Assembly (NCBI GenBank): GCA_011525625.1
Contig: WYAX01000033.1
Coordinates: 1 to 64,000, forward strand
DNA length: 64,000 nt
DNA from: Nitrospira defluvii
GTDB lineage: Bacteria > Nitrospirota > Nitrospiria > Nitrospirales > Nitrospiraceae
Direction of reading: 5' to 3'
Shown: in pieces, positions 37,434 to 47,733 of the stretch
How positions within the stretch are numbered: position 1 is the first letter of the stretch
Layout of the letters: each line of letters starts with the position of its first letter
Made by a program: the position numbers and the translations under genes
Notes under the pieces: generated by a model
Database searches by the model: none
What the model was told of the DNA's origin: nothing
What the model saw: only the letters and a program-made list of their open reading frames with translations

Positions 37434-39404
37434 ATGCCCACCGACGAACATCAGCCGGACCCAAGACCGCTGTTCCTTTCCGCCCTCCTCGTCGTTACCC
37501 TGGGAACGGGCCTCCTCGACCCCTCCCGGCTCGTGCTGCTCCTCGTTCCCCTGTCGCTGCTCATGGCCGCACACGGTGCAGGCCTCTGCCTCGATCGCGC
37601 GTTCGGACCACTGCTTCCACTCGATGTTCGAGCCCGCCCAACCCTCGCCCTCGCAACAGGCATTGCGACGGGCACCGCCCTGCTGGGCCTGATCGCGGGC
37701 CTGTTCGGAATGGCGGGCCATTATCGATGGGCCGGAATCGCCGTCATCGGGTTCGGACTGTATTCAGCCGTCCACACCGTTCGGACCGTACGTCCCATTA
37801 CGCATTCCATCGACACCGTCGGCGCCGTCGGCCAAGGCCTCGTCGTGGGAGGAGTCTGGTTGACGGCATGGCTGTGGGCGACGATTCCGCCGATGTTTTA
37901 CGATGAACTCGCCTATCACTTGCCCATTCCGCAATACGCCCTCCGGACCGGTTCACTGCCTGCCTTCCCCTGGTCCTACTTTACCTTCATGCCCTACGCG
38001 TCGGACCTCCTGCTCGGATGGGGCCTCTTCCTTCAAGGCGACCTCGGCGCGCGCGCCGCCCATATGGCTTCATGGATTGCCGTGTGGCTCGCGGTGTGGG
38101 CGCTTGCCGAAACGGCACTCTTCCCCCGTCGGGTCGCATGGCTCGGCGTTGCTCTCGCCTGCGCGCTGGGATCGTCGCCGACCTTCCTCTTTCTCGGCAC
38201 CTTGCCCTTCGCTGAAAGCGCCCTGTCATTGGCGGTCATCGGCGCCGGCACAGTCCTGGTAGTTGCCGGATCAGGACCATCACCCTGGCTGGCCGTGGGA
38301 CTGCTGTGGGGGCTGGCAGCCAGCGTCAAACTCTCGGGACCGTTGTGGATCGTGGCCGAAACCGCCGCAGCCCTCGCGCTAGGATGGTCCGCTCGGCACC
38401 TGCTACTGGCCTGGTTGGTCATGATCGGCACGGCGTTTACCTGGTGGGCGCGCGCCTGGGTTCTCACGGGCGATCCGATCTATCCCATGGGATATCGGTG
38501 GTTCGGCGGCCACCTCTGGAATGAAGCCAGTCAAGCCAAGCTGCGCGGCGATCTCCCCTCGATCGGAAGTTCCCCGACTCTCACGGACCTGCTCCATCTT
38601 CCCTACGACATGGTCGTTGCGCCGGAACGGTTCGGGTCCGCCTCGGATGCGGGAATACTGGCGGTCGCCGGAGTCTGCATCGCCCTCGTCCTGCCGATCC
38701 TGGTCTACCCGAGCACCCACGATCACACCGCCAGACGACGGAGTCTCGCCTGCTGCCTCTTCGTGGCTATCGCCGGCGCAGGCTGGATCGCAACATCGAC
38801 CACCACACGCTTCTTCGCGCCCGCACTGCTTCTCGGATTGGCCCTTGCCCCCCTGCTGCTGACCCGCCTGCGGGAACCCATCCAAGCCATAAGCCTCGTG
38901 GGGCTGGCCATTCTGGGAATCGCGGGTCTCACGCGATTCGTGACGGAACATGACAACGTGTTTCACTCCCGGCAGGTCGCGTTGGCCCAGGAAGCTCGGG
39001 AAGCCTATCTGGCCCGGATGGTGGATCATGCAGAATCAGCGCACTATGTCCGCGACAGGGTCCCCCCCGATGCCCGAATTCTATTTATCGGCGAAACGCG
39101 CCCGTACTACTTCGATCGGCCGGCATTGGCTCCCTACCCGTTCCATGAACATCCGTTGGCTCAGTGGGTCCGGGAAGCAGCATCGCCCGAACAGCTTCGC
39201 AATCGGATTCGAGCGGAAGGCATCACACACGTCGTCTTGAATACCGGGGAGTTCAGGAGAATGCACGATCTGTACAAGGTCTTGGACTTCTCAGGCCCCG
39301 AAGAACGGGTCTTGGATCTCAGACTGAAGGAACTCCCTCGCCTCCTCACCCTCCTGTTCGTGAAACATAATGTGTACGTCTTCCAGGTGCCATCGGGCGG
39401 GTAA
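37434..39404 (+). CDS. Multispanning GT-C type glycosyltransferase-like membrane protein
   Basis: About 656 residues with 11 or more membrane helices and a soluble C-terminal domain of ~120 residues. A first periplasmic loop has MFYDELAYHLPIPQYALRTG, which resembles the acidic catalytic loop of PMT/ArnT-type enzymes that use polyprenyl-phosphate sugars. The C terminus (ARILFIGETRPYYFDRPAL, EGITHVVLNTGEFRR) matches domains of related uncharacterised transferases. The start is uncertain; an in-frame GTG lies at 37392 inside the radical SAM gene. It likely completes a glycosylation unit with the GT2 gene. Confidence 0.72.
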   Translation: MPTDEHQPDPRPLFLSALLVVTLGTGLLDPSRLVLLLVPLSLLMAAHGAGLCLDRAFGPLLPLDVRARPTLALATGIATGTALLGLIAGLFGMAGHYRWAGIAVIGFGLYSAVHTVRTVRPITHSIDTVGAVGQGLVVGGVWLTAWLWATIPPMFYDELAYHLPIPQYALRTGSLPAFPWSYFTFMPYASDLLLGWGLFLQGDLGARAAHMASWIAVWLAVWALAETALFPRRVAWLGVALACALGSSPTFLFLGTLPFAESALSLAVIGAGTVLVVAGSGPSPWLAVGLLWGLAASVKLSGPLWIVAETAAALALGWSARHLLLAWLVMIGTAFTWWARAWVLTGDPIYPMGYRWFGGHLWNEASQAKLRGDLPSIGSSPTLTDLLHLPYDMVVAPERFGSASDAGILAVAGVCIALVLPILVYPSTHDHTARRRSLACCLFVAIAGAGWIATSTTTRFFAPALLLGLALAPLLLTRLREPIQAISLVGLAILGIAGLTRFVTEHDNVFHSRQVALAQEAREAYLARMVDHAESAHYVRDRVPPDARILFIGETRPYYFDRPALAPYPFHEHPLAQWVREAASPEQLRNRIRAEGITHVVLNTGEFRRMHDLYKVLDFSGPEERVLDLRLKELPRLLTLLFVKHNVYVFQVPSGG

Positions 39405-39541
39405 GCGCGCAGGACCGTTTCTTCGGCATTGACCTTCACGCTTCCCGGTACTACCTTGTATGCTGTAAGGCAGCAACCTCGAGATTCGCCTGGTTGCTCC
39501 ACGCATCATTCCACCGGCGCAGGACATCGCGAGACGCTGCC

Positions 39542-41326
39542 ATGGACCCGAAACAACGACAATTCTCCATCTGGTACATGTTCATCGCCCTCTGGGTCCT
39601 GATCCTGATCCAGACCTTTCTGCCCGCGCTGTTTAATCCCACCGATATCCCCTACAGCGAGTTCAAAAGCGCCGTGGAGGCGGGCAAGGTCACTGAGGTG
39701 ACGGTCTCGCCACAAGTCATTCACGGCAAAATGAAGGAGGATAAAGTCTTTCACACCATCCGCATCGAAGACCCGGATCTGCTGCGCAGCCTTGCACAGC
39801 ACCAGGTCAAGGTGACGGGCATGATCGAAAGCACCCTGTTCCGGGATGTGTTGTCCTGGATTCTGCCGATCGTGCTGTTCTTCGGCGTCTGGTGGTTCCT
39901 GCTTCGCCGCATGGGCCAGAGCCAAGGCTTCATGACGGTCGGGCAGAGCAAAGCCAAGATTTATGTCGAGAACGAGGTGAAGGTCACCTTTGCCGACGTC
40001 GCGGGCGTCGACGAGGCGAAACAGGAACTGGAAGAGATTATCGAATTCCTCAAAACGCCGGAGAAGTTCCGGCGTCTCGGCGGGAAAATTCCCAAAGGCA
40101 TTCTCCTGGTCGGTCCTCCCGGTACGGGCAAGACGCTGCTGGCGAAGGCCGTCGCCGGAGAAGCCGGCGTGCCGTTCTTCTCGATCAGCGGCTCGGAGTT
40201 TGTGGAAATGTTCGTCGGCGTCGGTGCGGCCCGCGTGCGCGACCTGTTCGAGCAGGCCAAGGGTAAGGCACCGTGCATCATCTTCCTCGACGAGCTCGAC
40301 GCGCTGGGCAAGGCCCGCGGGGTCGGTCCGATGGCGCATGAAGAACGGGAACAGACCTTGAACCAGCTACTTGTCGAAATGGACGGCTTCGACTCCCGCG
40401 CCGGGGTCATTCTCGTGGCCGCCACCAACCGCCCGGAGATCCTGGACCCTGCGTTGCTACGGGCCGGCCGCTTCGACCGCCAGGTGCTCGTGGACCGGCC
40501 CGATAAGATCGGCCGCCTCGCCATCCTGAAAGTCCACGCGCGCAGCATCACCCTCGCCAACCAGGCGGATCTCGACACCATCGCCGCCATGACACCGGGC
40601 TTCGTCGGCGCCGACCTGGCCAATCTCCTCAACGAAGCCGCCTTGTTGGCCGTACGGCGCGGCAAGGACACGGTGAGCATGTCTGAATTACAGGAGGCGG
40701 TCGAGCGCGTCATCGGCGGCTTGGAAAAGAAGAATCGGGTACTGAATAAAATGGAACGGGCCCGGGTCGCCCACCACGAGGTCGGCCATGCGTTGATGGC
40801 CCTATCCATCCCAGGCGGCGATGCGGTTCACAAAATCTCAATTATTCCTCGAGGTATTGCCGCGCTCGGCTACACCATGCAGCTCCCGACCGAAGACCGC
40901 TTTCTCATGACCGTGTCCGAACTCAAGAACCGCATTGCCATCCTCCTGGGCGGACGCGCGGCGGAGGAAGTCATCTACGGCGAGGTCTCCACCGGGGCCC
41001 AGGACGATTTGCGGAAGGCCACCGATATCGCCAAGAGCATGATCAAGGCCTATGGCATGAGCGAGAAGCTGGGCCAAGTCAGCCTGGAGCGGGACCGGCA
41101 GTCGATCTTCCTGCAAACCGGCCCGTCCCAAACGCCGGGCGATTACAGCGAACAGACCTCGCGTGAAATCGATTGCGAAGTCCGAGTGCTGATCGACGAG
41201 CAGTACGAACGGGCGCGCGATCTCATCAAGAACCAGGAAGCCATCCTGCGGCATGCCGCGCAGGTGCTGCTGGAGAAGGAAACGATCACCGGCGAGGAAC
41301 TCAAGGCCCTCGCAGTCACACAATGA
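39542..41326 (+). CDS. ftsH: ATP-dependent zinc metalloprotease FtsH
   Basis: A 594-residue membrane-bound AAA protease. Two N-terminal membrane helices ([36 protein letters not shown]), Walker A GPPGTGKT, Walker [40 protein letters not shown], and the zinc site HHEVGHAL near residue 420. Where most FtsH have FIDEID, this protein has FLDELD, a conservative change. Length is near the family norm. It degrades membrane and short-lived cytoplasmic proteins. Confidence 0.95.
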   Translation: MDPKQRQFSIWYMFIALWVLILIQTFLPALFNPTDIPYSEFKSAVEAGKVTEVTVSPQVIHGKMKEDKVFHTIRIEDPDLLRSLAQHQVKVTGMIESTLFRDVLSWILPIVLFFGVWWFLLRRMGQSQGFMTVGQSKAKIYVENEVKVTFADVAGVDEAKQELEEIIEFLKTPEKFRRLGGKIPKGILLVGPPGTGKTLLAKAVAGEAGVPFFSISGSEFVEMFVGVGAARVRDLFEQAKGKAPCIIFLDELDALGKARGVGPMAHEEREQTLNQLLVEMDGFDSRAGVILVAATNRPEILDPALLRAGRFDRQVLVDRPDKIGRLAILKVHARSITLANQADLDTIAAMTPGFVGADLANLLNEAALLAVRRGKDTVSMSELQEAVERVIGGLEKKNRVLNKMERARVAHHEVGHALMALSIPGGDAVHKISIIPRGIAALGYTMQLPTEDRFLMTVSELKNRIAILLGGRAAEEVIYGEVSTGAQDDLRKATDIAKSMIKAYGMSEKLGQVSLERDRQSIFLQTGPSQTPGDYSEQTSREIDCEVRVLIDEQYERARDLIKNQEAILRHAAQVLLEKETITGEELKALAVTQ

Positions 41327-41455
41327 CATCCCGTCTCGCGCCCCGCTCCGCCTGCTTCGATTGACCCGAATCGATCCTGCGGCCGCCCCGCATCAGCTGT
41401 ATGAAGAGCCTCCAACGGCTTGCCCTCCTCCGCCTCTCGTGAGACACTGAATTCG

Positions 41456-42397
41456 ATGGTTCCTCACACCTACCATGAACTCCGTTCCCAACTCAGAATC
41501 GCGCTGGCGGTCAATGCCGTCATCGTCGTCGCGGAATTTGCCGGAGGGTTCCTCACCAACAGCATCGGCCTGATCGGGGACGCGGGGCACAACCTTGTCG
41601 ATCAAGGCTCCTTGTTCCTGGCGCTGTATGCGCATGTCCTGACAGCCCGCCCCGCCACCGACAGCCGCACCTTCGGCTACCACCGGGCAGGGATCGTCGC
41701 GGCGTTTCTCAATTCCTTCATCCTGCTCCTTACCGCCGGGGGCATCACGCTCGTCAGCCTCGAACGCCTCATGACTCCCGTCCCGGTCCCTGGGGGATGG
41801 GTCATGCTCATCGCCTTGATCAGCTTCGCGGCGAACCTCTCCATTGCCCTCCTGCTGCAACATGGTGCGAAGGACGATCTGAATATCCGCAGCGCCTTTT
41901 GGCATATGCTGAGCGATGCCTGGGTGTCGCTCGGGGTGGTCGTGAGCGGCGGCATTATCATGTTCACCGGATGGTCGGTACTCGATCCCCTTGTGAGCCT
42001 GTTTGTGGTCCTGGCGATTGTCAGGGGGGCCTGGCCGCTCTTTAAAGAATCGCTTGAGGTTCTCCTGGAGTCCACCCCGCCCGGCCTGAGCCCGGCCCAG
42101 GTGGCAGCCACCATCGAATCCATCCCCGGCGTGAAGAATGTCCATGACCTGCATATCTGGGCGGTCGAACCACGCCTCATCATGATGACCACGCATGTCC
42201 AAGTCGACGGCGACGACCAGGCCCTCACGACCGACCTCCTTCAAGCGATCCGGAATCGGGTGACCAGTGAATTCAAGATCAAGCACCTGACGATCCAGCT
42301 CGAAACCGAATGCTGCCATCCCGAAGCCGTGCACTGCGATCTCTCCAAACTCCACGACCAACATTCGCATCCGGAATTCCTGCACAGCCACCACTAG
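41456..42397 (+). CDS. Cation diffusion facilitator metal transporter
   Basis: A 313-residue CDF exporter (CzcD/ZitB type) with six membrane helices. Metal sites are visible as DAGHNLVD in helix 2 and HMLSDAWVS in helix 5; the cytoplasmic C-terminal domain has VHDLHIWAVEPRLIMMTTHV. It ends in a His-rich tail (HDQHSHPEFLHSHH) that could bind Zn2+, Co2+ or Ni2+. The following gene is a CobW-type metal GTPase, so metal homeostasis is the shared theme. Confidence 0.9.
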   Translation: MVPHTYHELRSQLRIALAVNAVIVVAEFAGGFLTNSIGLIGDAGHNLVDQGSLFLALYAHVLTARPATDSRTFGYHRAGIVAAFLNSFILLLTAGGITLVSLERLMTPVPVPGGWVMLIALISFAANLSIALLLQHGAKDDLNIRSAFWHMLSDAWVSLGVVVSGGIIMFTGWSVLDPLVSLFVVLAIVRGAWPLFKESLEVLLESTPPGLSPAQVAATIESIPGVKNVHDLHIWAVEPRLIMMTTHVQVDGDDQALTTDLLQAIRNRVTSEFKIKHLTIQLETECCHPEAVHCDLSKLHDQHSHPEFLHSHH

Positions 42398-42527
42398 GCG
42401 GATGGTGCAAAAATCCGCCGGGAAACCTGCCAACCATCTGTCCTTGATCGCGGGATTTCCTTGGTACCCGCTGCATGGTTCAGCACCACCTAGCCGTCAA
42501 ACGACTTCTACGGCTACAATGGGCTGC

Positions 42528-43487
42528 ATGACACAGATCCTCCCCATCCCCTTCTATATGCTGTGCGGGTCGCTCGGCGCCGGCAAGACGACTCTGCTCA
42601 TGCGCCTGCTCGAACATTGGAACAGCCAGGGTCACAAGGTCGGCGTGCTCATGAACGAGGCAGGCGAGGTCAGCATCGACGGGCCGCGTGCCGGCACCAT
42701 CGCCGAACAGGTCTTGAACCTGGCCGGCGGCTGCATCTGTTGCGATACCAAAGACGACCTCGCCTGGAGCATCGCCCAATTGGTACAGGACTATGAATCG
42801 ACCGTGATCGTGCTGGAATGCTCCGGCATGGCGGACCCGGCGGAAGTCGTCGATGCCGTGACGGACGTCTATGTCTCACGCATGGCCAAACTCGAACGGA
42901 TTTTTGCCATGCTGCATCCCATCCCGCTGCCGGAAACGGGCATGGCGGAGCTCGTCACGCGCAACGCCATCCGGTATGCGGATGATCTGATCCTGAACAA
43001 ACGCGACCTCTACATCCCCGGTCATTGGGAACAGTTCCGCGAGAGCATCACACGCCTGAATCCCTACGGCCGTCTGTGGGAAACCAACCACGCCCGGCTC
43101 GACGTGACAGCCCTGCTCGCAGCGCCCGCAACACGTACCGTTCCGACGAATGTCTCGTTCGGCGCAATGCCCGCTGCGGAGCACAGGCGCGAGGTCCGGG
43201 CGTCGCATCACCCGATGGTGACCACCGTGCGATTGCCGAAGCCACTCGATCGCGAAAAGTTCATGGAATGGACGAAGTCTTTACCGGATGGCATGGAACG
43301 CGCGAAGGGATTTTTTCGATTTGCCGGTGAGCCCGAACTACAGGAGTTTCAGTTCTTTCCGCCGCGGACCAGCACGGTGGCTCCGGTCATGCTGCTCGAT
43401 GAGCCGGATCACGTCGTGGTCTTGATCGGGCGCGACTACGACCAGGAAGCCTGTCGAGCCTCCCTCCTCGCCTGCCAGGCGAAATAG
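42528..43487 (+). CDS. CobW/COG0523 family metal-chaperone GTPase
   Basis: A 319-residue P-loop GTPase with Walker A CGSLGAGKTTLLMRLLEHW, the family metal motif GGCICCD (CxCC) near residue 71, Walker B VIVLECSGMADPAEV and the guanine motif NKRD. The C-terminal CobW_C domain is present. COG0523 proteins deliver Zn2+, Co2+ or Fe to client enzymes. Alternative ATG nine bases upstream. It follows the CDF transporter gene by about 130 bases. Confidence 0.87.
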   Translation: MTQILPIPFYMLCGSLGAGKTTLLMRLLEHWNSQGHKVGVLMNEAGEVSIDGPRAGTIAEQVLNLAGGCICCDTKDDLAWSIAQLVQDYESTVIVLECSGMADPAEVVDAVTDVYVSRMAKLERIFAMLHPIPLPETGMAELVTRNAIRYADDLILNKRDLYIPGHWEQFRESITRLNPYGRLWETNHARLDVTALLAAPATRTVPTNVSFGAMPAAEHRREVRASHHPMVTTVRLPKPLDREKFMEWTKSLPDGMERAKGFFRFAGEPELQEFQFFPPRTSTVAPVMLLDEPDHVVVLIGRDYDQEACRASLLACQAK

Positions 43488-43492
43488 TCTGG

Positions 43493-44071
43493 TCAGGAAA
43501 GCGAGCCGGCTTGGGCCCCCGCGGGAGAGGCCGTTTCAGCTACCGGCCGGAAGCGAGACCAGCGGCGAAGGAACCAGGCCACACCGGCACCGATCACCAC
43601 GCCCACGATCCAGCCCCCGATCACGTCCGTCAGATAGTGCGCCCCGATGTAGACGCGCGACATGCCGATCGCCGCCACCAAGGGCCAGCTGATCCAACCT
43701 GATCGTGGATAGAGGACTTGAAAAAACGCCGCGGCCGAGGCCGTGTTGGCCGCGTGATTGGAAGGAAAGGAAAACGCGCCGCCGCAACCGAGCAACTGGT
43801 GCACATCGGCAAGCGTCACGCAGGGGCGCGGTCGCTGAACCAGGCCCTTCAACTGTGTTCCCAGCGCATCCGTCGCGCCGACCACTGCGGCCAGCATCGC
43901 CCCGCCGATCACACACTCACGCCAATTGACCCAAGCCCAATAGGCTGCGGCCAGCAAAATGGGATAGAGCAAATTACCCGGCTTGGCTAATTCAATACCG
44001 ACCCAATCGAGCAGGCTCGACTGCCCGGCCACGCCGTTGATGCCACGAAAAAGAAGCTCGTCCACACCCAT
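43493..44071 (-). CDS. PAP2-family membrane phosphatase
   Basis: A 192-residue type 2 phosphatidic acid phosphatase with five or six membrane helices. The three catalytic motifs are present: KGLVQRPRP, the PSNH variant of PSGH, and SRVYIGAHYLTDVIGG (SR-x5-H-x3-D). Such enzymes dephosphorylate undecaprenyl pyrophosphate or phosphatidate, recycling lipid carriers. It converges on the CobW-type gene with only five bases between stop codons. Confidence 0.88.
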   Translation of the reverse strand: MGVDELLFRGINGVAGQSSLLDWVGIELAKPGNLLYPILLAAAYWAWVNWRECVIGGAMLAAVVGATDALGTQLKGLVQRPRPCVTLADVHQLLGCGGAFSFPSNHAANTASAAAFFQVLYPRSGWISWPLVAAIGMSRVYIGAHYLTDVIGGWIVGVVIGAGVAWFLRRWSRFRPVAETASPAGAQAGSLS

Positions 44072-44190
44072 GGCGCGACGATAAAGGGTCAGAAGGAATC
44101 AGTCAAATGATTCGTGGTTCAGCAGGAGACGGTGTCGTTGCGTCGAGAGACCCGCGCTGGGTGGCTCACGATACGGCGAGCCTCAGGCAT

Positions 44191-44583
44191 TCACTCCCAC
44201 ACAATATTCGTGACACCGGGAATGAGCGGAACGACCTCGGCCAGATGGACCCTTAATCGTTCGAGCTCAGGGGCAGGGTCAACACGCTTGAAGAGGCGCT
44301 GCGTTACCGACAGTTCCGCGACGGGATAGACCATCCATTCATCTGTGCTGCCATCCGTGTTGCTGCACGCCAGCCACAGCATGAATGGCTTGCGCGAGAT
44401 CATCACCACCCAGCCAAAATCTTCCGGGATGACGCCTTCGACTGAAACCCCTCGCTCCCGCAGCCGCTCGGCGAGCCAGGTGGCCCATGCTTTGCCATAA
44501 CATCCGGGATTGGTGTGCTCATCCTCACCCGGGATGGGCTTGAAGAAGTCGGAGGTGAAGGTGACTTGGGGGCCGTTGTTCAT
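44191..44583 (-). CDS. Hypothetical protein, first gene of the cassette-like region
   Basis: A 130-residue soluble protein of unknown function, with a compact alpha/beta pattern (WLAERLRERGVSVEGVIPED, FGWVVMISRKPFMLWLACSN). It has the size and single-gene character typical of integron cassette proteins. On the minus strand, a GC-rich hairpin (GGCTC...GAGCC, near 44163-44182) lies just after the stop codon and may be a terminator or a cassette-site remnant. Confidence 0.6.
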   Translation of the reverse strand: MNNGPQVTFTSDFFKPIPGEDEHTNPGCYGKAWATWLAERLRERGVSVEGVIPEDFGWVVMISRKPFMLWLACSNTDGSTDEWMVYPVAELSVTQRLFKRVDPAPELERLRVHLAEVVPLIPGVTNIVWE

Positions 44584-44675
44584 GGTGCCCTGCGTTCAGC
44601 GATCGGAACGAACATGATTCGTTGAGTCGTCTTGGGTCATGCAATGAGGAACGCTTCTTCTTACAGGTCCCATGC

Positions 44676-44999
44676 TCATCGCGGCCACAAAACAATGACC
44701 AGGACCCACGACAGCAGCAAGGCACCGGCCGCACCGATGGCCATCACCGACGCAGTCGATCTCCATACCGGCCTGCTGCTGGCAATGCCCAAGCATGCCG
44801 ATGCCAGCAGCGTAGCGGGCAAACCTCCGAACAATGCGACCGCAAATTCACCGCCGCCGGGAGATACAGTTTTATGACCAAACACCACCAAGTACATCCC
44901 CCAGTGCAGTACCAAAGCGATCAGCAGCAAGAGGCTTCCAAGGACGGTCAACAGCCAAGCGGCGAACGTTTGAGGGAATCGGGGCATCGTGGGTGGCAA
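44676..44999 (-). CDS. Small membrane protein of unknown function
   Basis: A 107-residue protein with three predicted membrane helices (FAAWLLTVLGSLLLLIALVL; FAVALFGGLPATLLASACLG; VMAIGAAGALLLSWVLVIVL). No family recognised. It lies alone on the minus strand, as do the other genes of this region. Confidence 0.55.
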   Translation of the reverse strand: MPPTMPRFPQTFAAWLLTVLGSLLLLIALVLHWGMYLVVFGHKTVSPGGGEFAVALFGGLPATLLASACLGIASSRPVWRSTASVMAIGAAGALLLSWVLVIVLWPR

Positions 45000-45182
45000 C
45001 AGCGATATTCCCTGCTTCGGACCAATGGAACAGAGAGGGCCCGACCTTCCTTCCGATCATCATCGATGACGGGCTACATAAGCTCGGAAAGACCGGCTGC
45101 TCGACAAGACGCAAGTCATGCCCTACGCCATTGATCTACGTCAGACAAGCATGGCTGTAAAGTTGTATCGAAAAACAGAGCG

Positions 45183-45453
45183 TTGGTCCTTCAAGAAGAA
45201 ATCTCAGCGCATCTCGATTCGCGGTCCTTCGGAAAAGTGCTGACCGATCTGAAGGCTCAGCATCGGCGGCGAGCGGTCATCCTCAACAACAATCAGGTGG
45301 AAACTGTGATCGTGCCGGTGGATGACTATGAAAAGATGGCCGAGGCGCTCGATCTCTTGGAGCACATGAAGATCCATCGCCTGGTGACATAGCGGTCACA
45401 CAAGAAAGGGGAAAAAATCGTCACATTGGAGTGATTGCTGAAGGAGCAACGAC
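45183..45453 (+). pseudogene. Antitoxin (Phd/RelB-type) remnant, copy 1
   Basis: This stretch is clearly homologous to the intact antitoxin gene at 59820 (SFGKVLTDLKAQHRRRAVIL, VDDYEKMAEALDLLEHMKIH) but is broken: the native start region has indels, a CAG codon has become TAG after HRLVT, and a further TGA follows near 45432. The ribosome-binding site and start of the toxin are also lost. Confidence 0.8.
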
Positions 45454-45751
45454 GCGCGATAGAGCGTCGTCCTGACGGTATCGGCCGCCCAGGACTTCCG
45501 ACAGCTTGACGGATCGCTAAAAGCACCGGTTGCGAAGCAGCTCAGAAAACTCGAAACGTCCCCTCGGCTCGGCGAGCATCTTGGCCATCGGGCAGACCTC
45601 GGTCTCACCGACTACTACAAAGACATCGATCCGCATCGTGTACCGGATCATCGACCAAGAAATTCTGGTCGAAGTCGTCGCTGTTGGAAAACGGGAAGAT
45701 CTCGCGGTCTATCAGGAAGCACTCAAACGGTTCACACCGCGGAAGCGATAA
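45454..45751 (+). pseudogene. Toxin (RelE/ParE-type) remnant, copy 1
   Basis: Homologous throughout to the intact toxin at 60103, but with a 14-base deletion in the middle (after the codons for YYK) and other changes that break the frame. The C-terminal part IRIVYRIIDQEILVEVVAVG is well preserved. With the antitoxin remnant it forms a dead toxin-antitoxin module at the left edge of the cassette-like region. Confidence 0.8.
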
Positions 45752-45982
45752 GAACTGATCCTCCGCGCCTTCATGAGCCCATCACGGTTTCTCCCTCATC
45801 CCCTACTGCGAACGCTTTCTGCGAGATCGGCTTAAACGCAGGAGATCCTCATTCCCTCCAGGTCAGTCCCAGAGTGCCGGATTGGAGGAGGCGCAAGGTA
45901 AAGCCCCCCATCTCCCATTGACGACCCCATACGTTTTGACGAACCACAGTGCGCTGAAGTCGATGACATGATGACGGCTCTT

Positions 45983-46624
45983 TTAGCCGGACTGTTTCTT
46001 GCGCATGATCGAAACTACAACGTGGGGCGACACTTCACGAAAAACTGTCTGAGTTAATACTTCATACGCCCAGGTATAATTAGGCAGACCAATTCCCGGC
46101 TCAGCAAGACACACACCGATACATCCATGACGTGGCCCAAGAGTCCCTGCTGGGACCTCGACAATGCCGGTGAATGCGTGTGGATCACAAATCGCTCCAG
46201 TATCCTTGGGTGTGAATCCATTCAGAATGGGGAATGCATGGGACTTCTGGTTGGAAAGAACCTTATTCTTTACGATTTTATGGTGAAGGGTGCCATCACG
46301 ATGATAGCTGTTCTGTGAATCCACTTGTCTAATCCTCGTCGGTTTCAGAACAAAATACTCTCCTTGTTGATTGCGCCGGACCCATAAGACAAGGAATAGA
46401 TCTGTTCCCTCACGAACCGCCACTGCGTATTTGCTCTCCCCAGGAACTGTTTTTAAATTCATCACACCAATCTTCGAAGTTGCAGCACGCTGTTTCTGTG
46501 TCTCCTCGTAATAGCACCGCCAGGTGACCAGCTCGTCCGTGGTCATCAAGGAAGCGTCAATAGCTTGATACTTTAGCCATTCCTCAAACGTTTGCAGATC
46601 ATCTTCACTGATAAACTCATTCAT
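45983..46624 (-). CDS. Hypothetical protein
   Basis: A 213-residue soluble protein without a recognised family. Features are an acidic N-terminal helix (ISEDDLQTFEEWLKYQAIDA), a beta-rich core (ESKYAVAVREGTDLFLVLWV; GEYFVLKPTRIRQVD) and a central stretch with several His and Cys. No membrane segment or signal peptide. It is another lone minus-strand gene of this region, with lower GC than its neighbours, which suggests acquisition. Confidence 0.6.
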   Translation of the reverse strand: MNEFISEDDLQTFEEWLKYQAIDASLMTTDELVTWRCYYEETQKQRAATSKIGVMNLKTVPGESKYAVAVREGTDLFLVLWVRRNQQGEYFVLKPTRIRQVDSQNSYHRDGTLHHKIVKNKVLSNQKSHAFPILNGFTPKDTGAICDPHAFTGIVEVPAGTLGPRHGCIGVCLAEPGIGLPNYTWAYEVLTQTVFREVSPHVVVSIMRKKQSG

Positions 46625-46840
46625 TTCACAAATTTCCCAAAGTGTCTCTTAGCGCCTTCGAAAGCCTTGCCGGAGGCTAGGCGGAGCTCATGTCAACTCT
46701 GTCCATGTCGTATGAGGGGCCGCCGTCCTTCTTCGACATTGCCGGATTTACCACAAATCAGCGACAGCAGAACACGCAGTCTGAGCAACGTTGGGCCTCC
46801 AAGGCCCACGCCCATACCCATGTGACAGGCTTGCGATCCA

Positions 46841-47566
46841 CTAATGAATCTCCGCTACAACCATCCCCACCTCTTGGAGCGGGACCTGTGCGACGACGGT
46901 TCCCATCGGATCGATCACAGACGTGGGGCCATAGGAGATCCGGCCGTCTCGCTCCCCTGTCACGTCAGACGATACGATCCACACACCATGGGCTTTGGCA
47001 TGACGCGATCTGATGTCGTGATGACGAAACTTCCATTCTTCCGCTAAGGCATGCGGCAGCATGTTGTTGCATGGACAGACGAGCACGGTTATGCCCAAGG
47101 CGGCAGCATACCGAATCGACTCGGCAACGCTGAGGTCGGAACAGATATTGATACCAACGTTCGCTCCTTGCACATCGAATATCGGCGAACCGTTTCCGCG
47201 GCCAAATATCCGCGTCTCTTCCGAAAGAAGATGTGTCTTTCTGTAATGGGCGATCGCCTTCTCGCCTTGTATCGCCAGTGCCGAGTTGTAGGCAACGCCT
47301 TCTGCTTGTTCAATCAAACCGAAGACGACTGCCGGTTGGACAGAACTCAACGATTTAAGAACCTCCTCAACAATCGCCGACCCGAGTTCCACGGCCATGC
47401 TGGAGATGTGATCCGAACGAAGGTCGTAGCCCTGCAGAAAACACTCGGGGAAACAGACAAGATCCGCACCGCAACGTTCCGCCTCACACGCGTAATCGCT
47501 CATCAGTGCCAGGGCACGAGCCACGTCGCCACGAACTTCCGGCAACCGACAGGTGGCGATTCTCAT
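46841..47566 (-). CDS. Nitrilase-superfamily carbon-nitrogen hydrolase
   Basis: A 241-residue hydrolase. The catalytic triad can be placed: Glu in CFPECFLQGYD, Lys in HYRKTHLLSEE and Cys in NICSDLSVAESIR. This Glu-Lys-Cys set is diagnostic of the superfamily, which cleaves amides or nitriles; the substrate is unknown. The ATG lies seven bases from the candidate core site GTATAAC on the plus strand (47573-47579), as expected for the first codon of a cassette gene. Confidence 0.82.
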   Translation of the reverse strand: MRIATCRLPEVRGDVARALALMSDYACEAERCGADLVCFPECFLQGYDLRSDHISSMAVELGSAIVEEVLKSLSSVQPAVVFGLIEQAEGVAYNSALAIQGEKAIAHYRKTHLLSEETRIFGRGNGSPIFDVQGANVGINICSDLSVAESIRYAAALGITVLVCPCNNMLPHALAEEWKFRHHDIRSRHAKAHGVWIVSSDVTGERDGRISYGPTSVIDPMGTVVAQVPLQEVGMVVAEIH

Positions 47567-47572
47567 GGTTGT

Positions 47573-47730
47573 GTATAACGTTTGCCAGGAGCGAGTGGCT
47601 TAGGCCGAGATCGATGGAACGGTCATACCCCACCTGCTTGCGCGCCCATCCGGTCGTCTCCCAACACAAAGCTAACCGGCTGCCAATGGAGTCGAGTGGA
47701 ATTGTCGTCCGGTGGAGCGCCTTCTTAGGC
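47573..47730. other. attC-like site between hicA and the nitrilase gene
   Basis: Read on the minus strand, the spacer opens GGCCTAAGAAGGCGCTCCAC and continues CGGACG, closely like the left part of many integron attC sites, and ends AACGTTATAC just before the nitrilase start. The outer core sequences deviate from the ideal RYYYAAC/GTTRRRY by one or two bases each. The arms are only weakly complementary by eye. Confidence 0.45.
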
Positions 47731-47733
47731 CAT

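Noticed and set aside
45120..45160. MPYAIDLRQ-like peptide on the plus strand, resembling the start of IS630-type transposases
   Set aside because: Only about nine residues match and no other transposase segment follows; could be chance.
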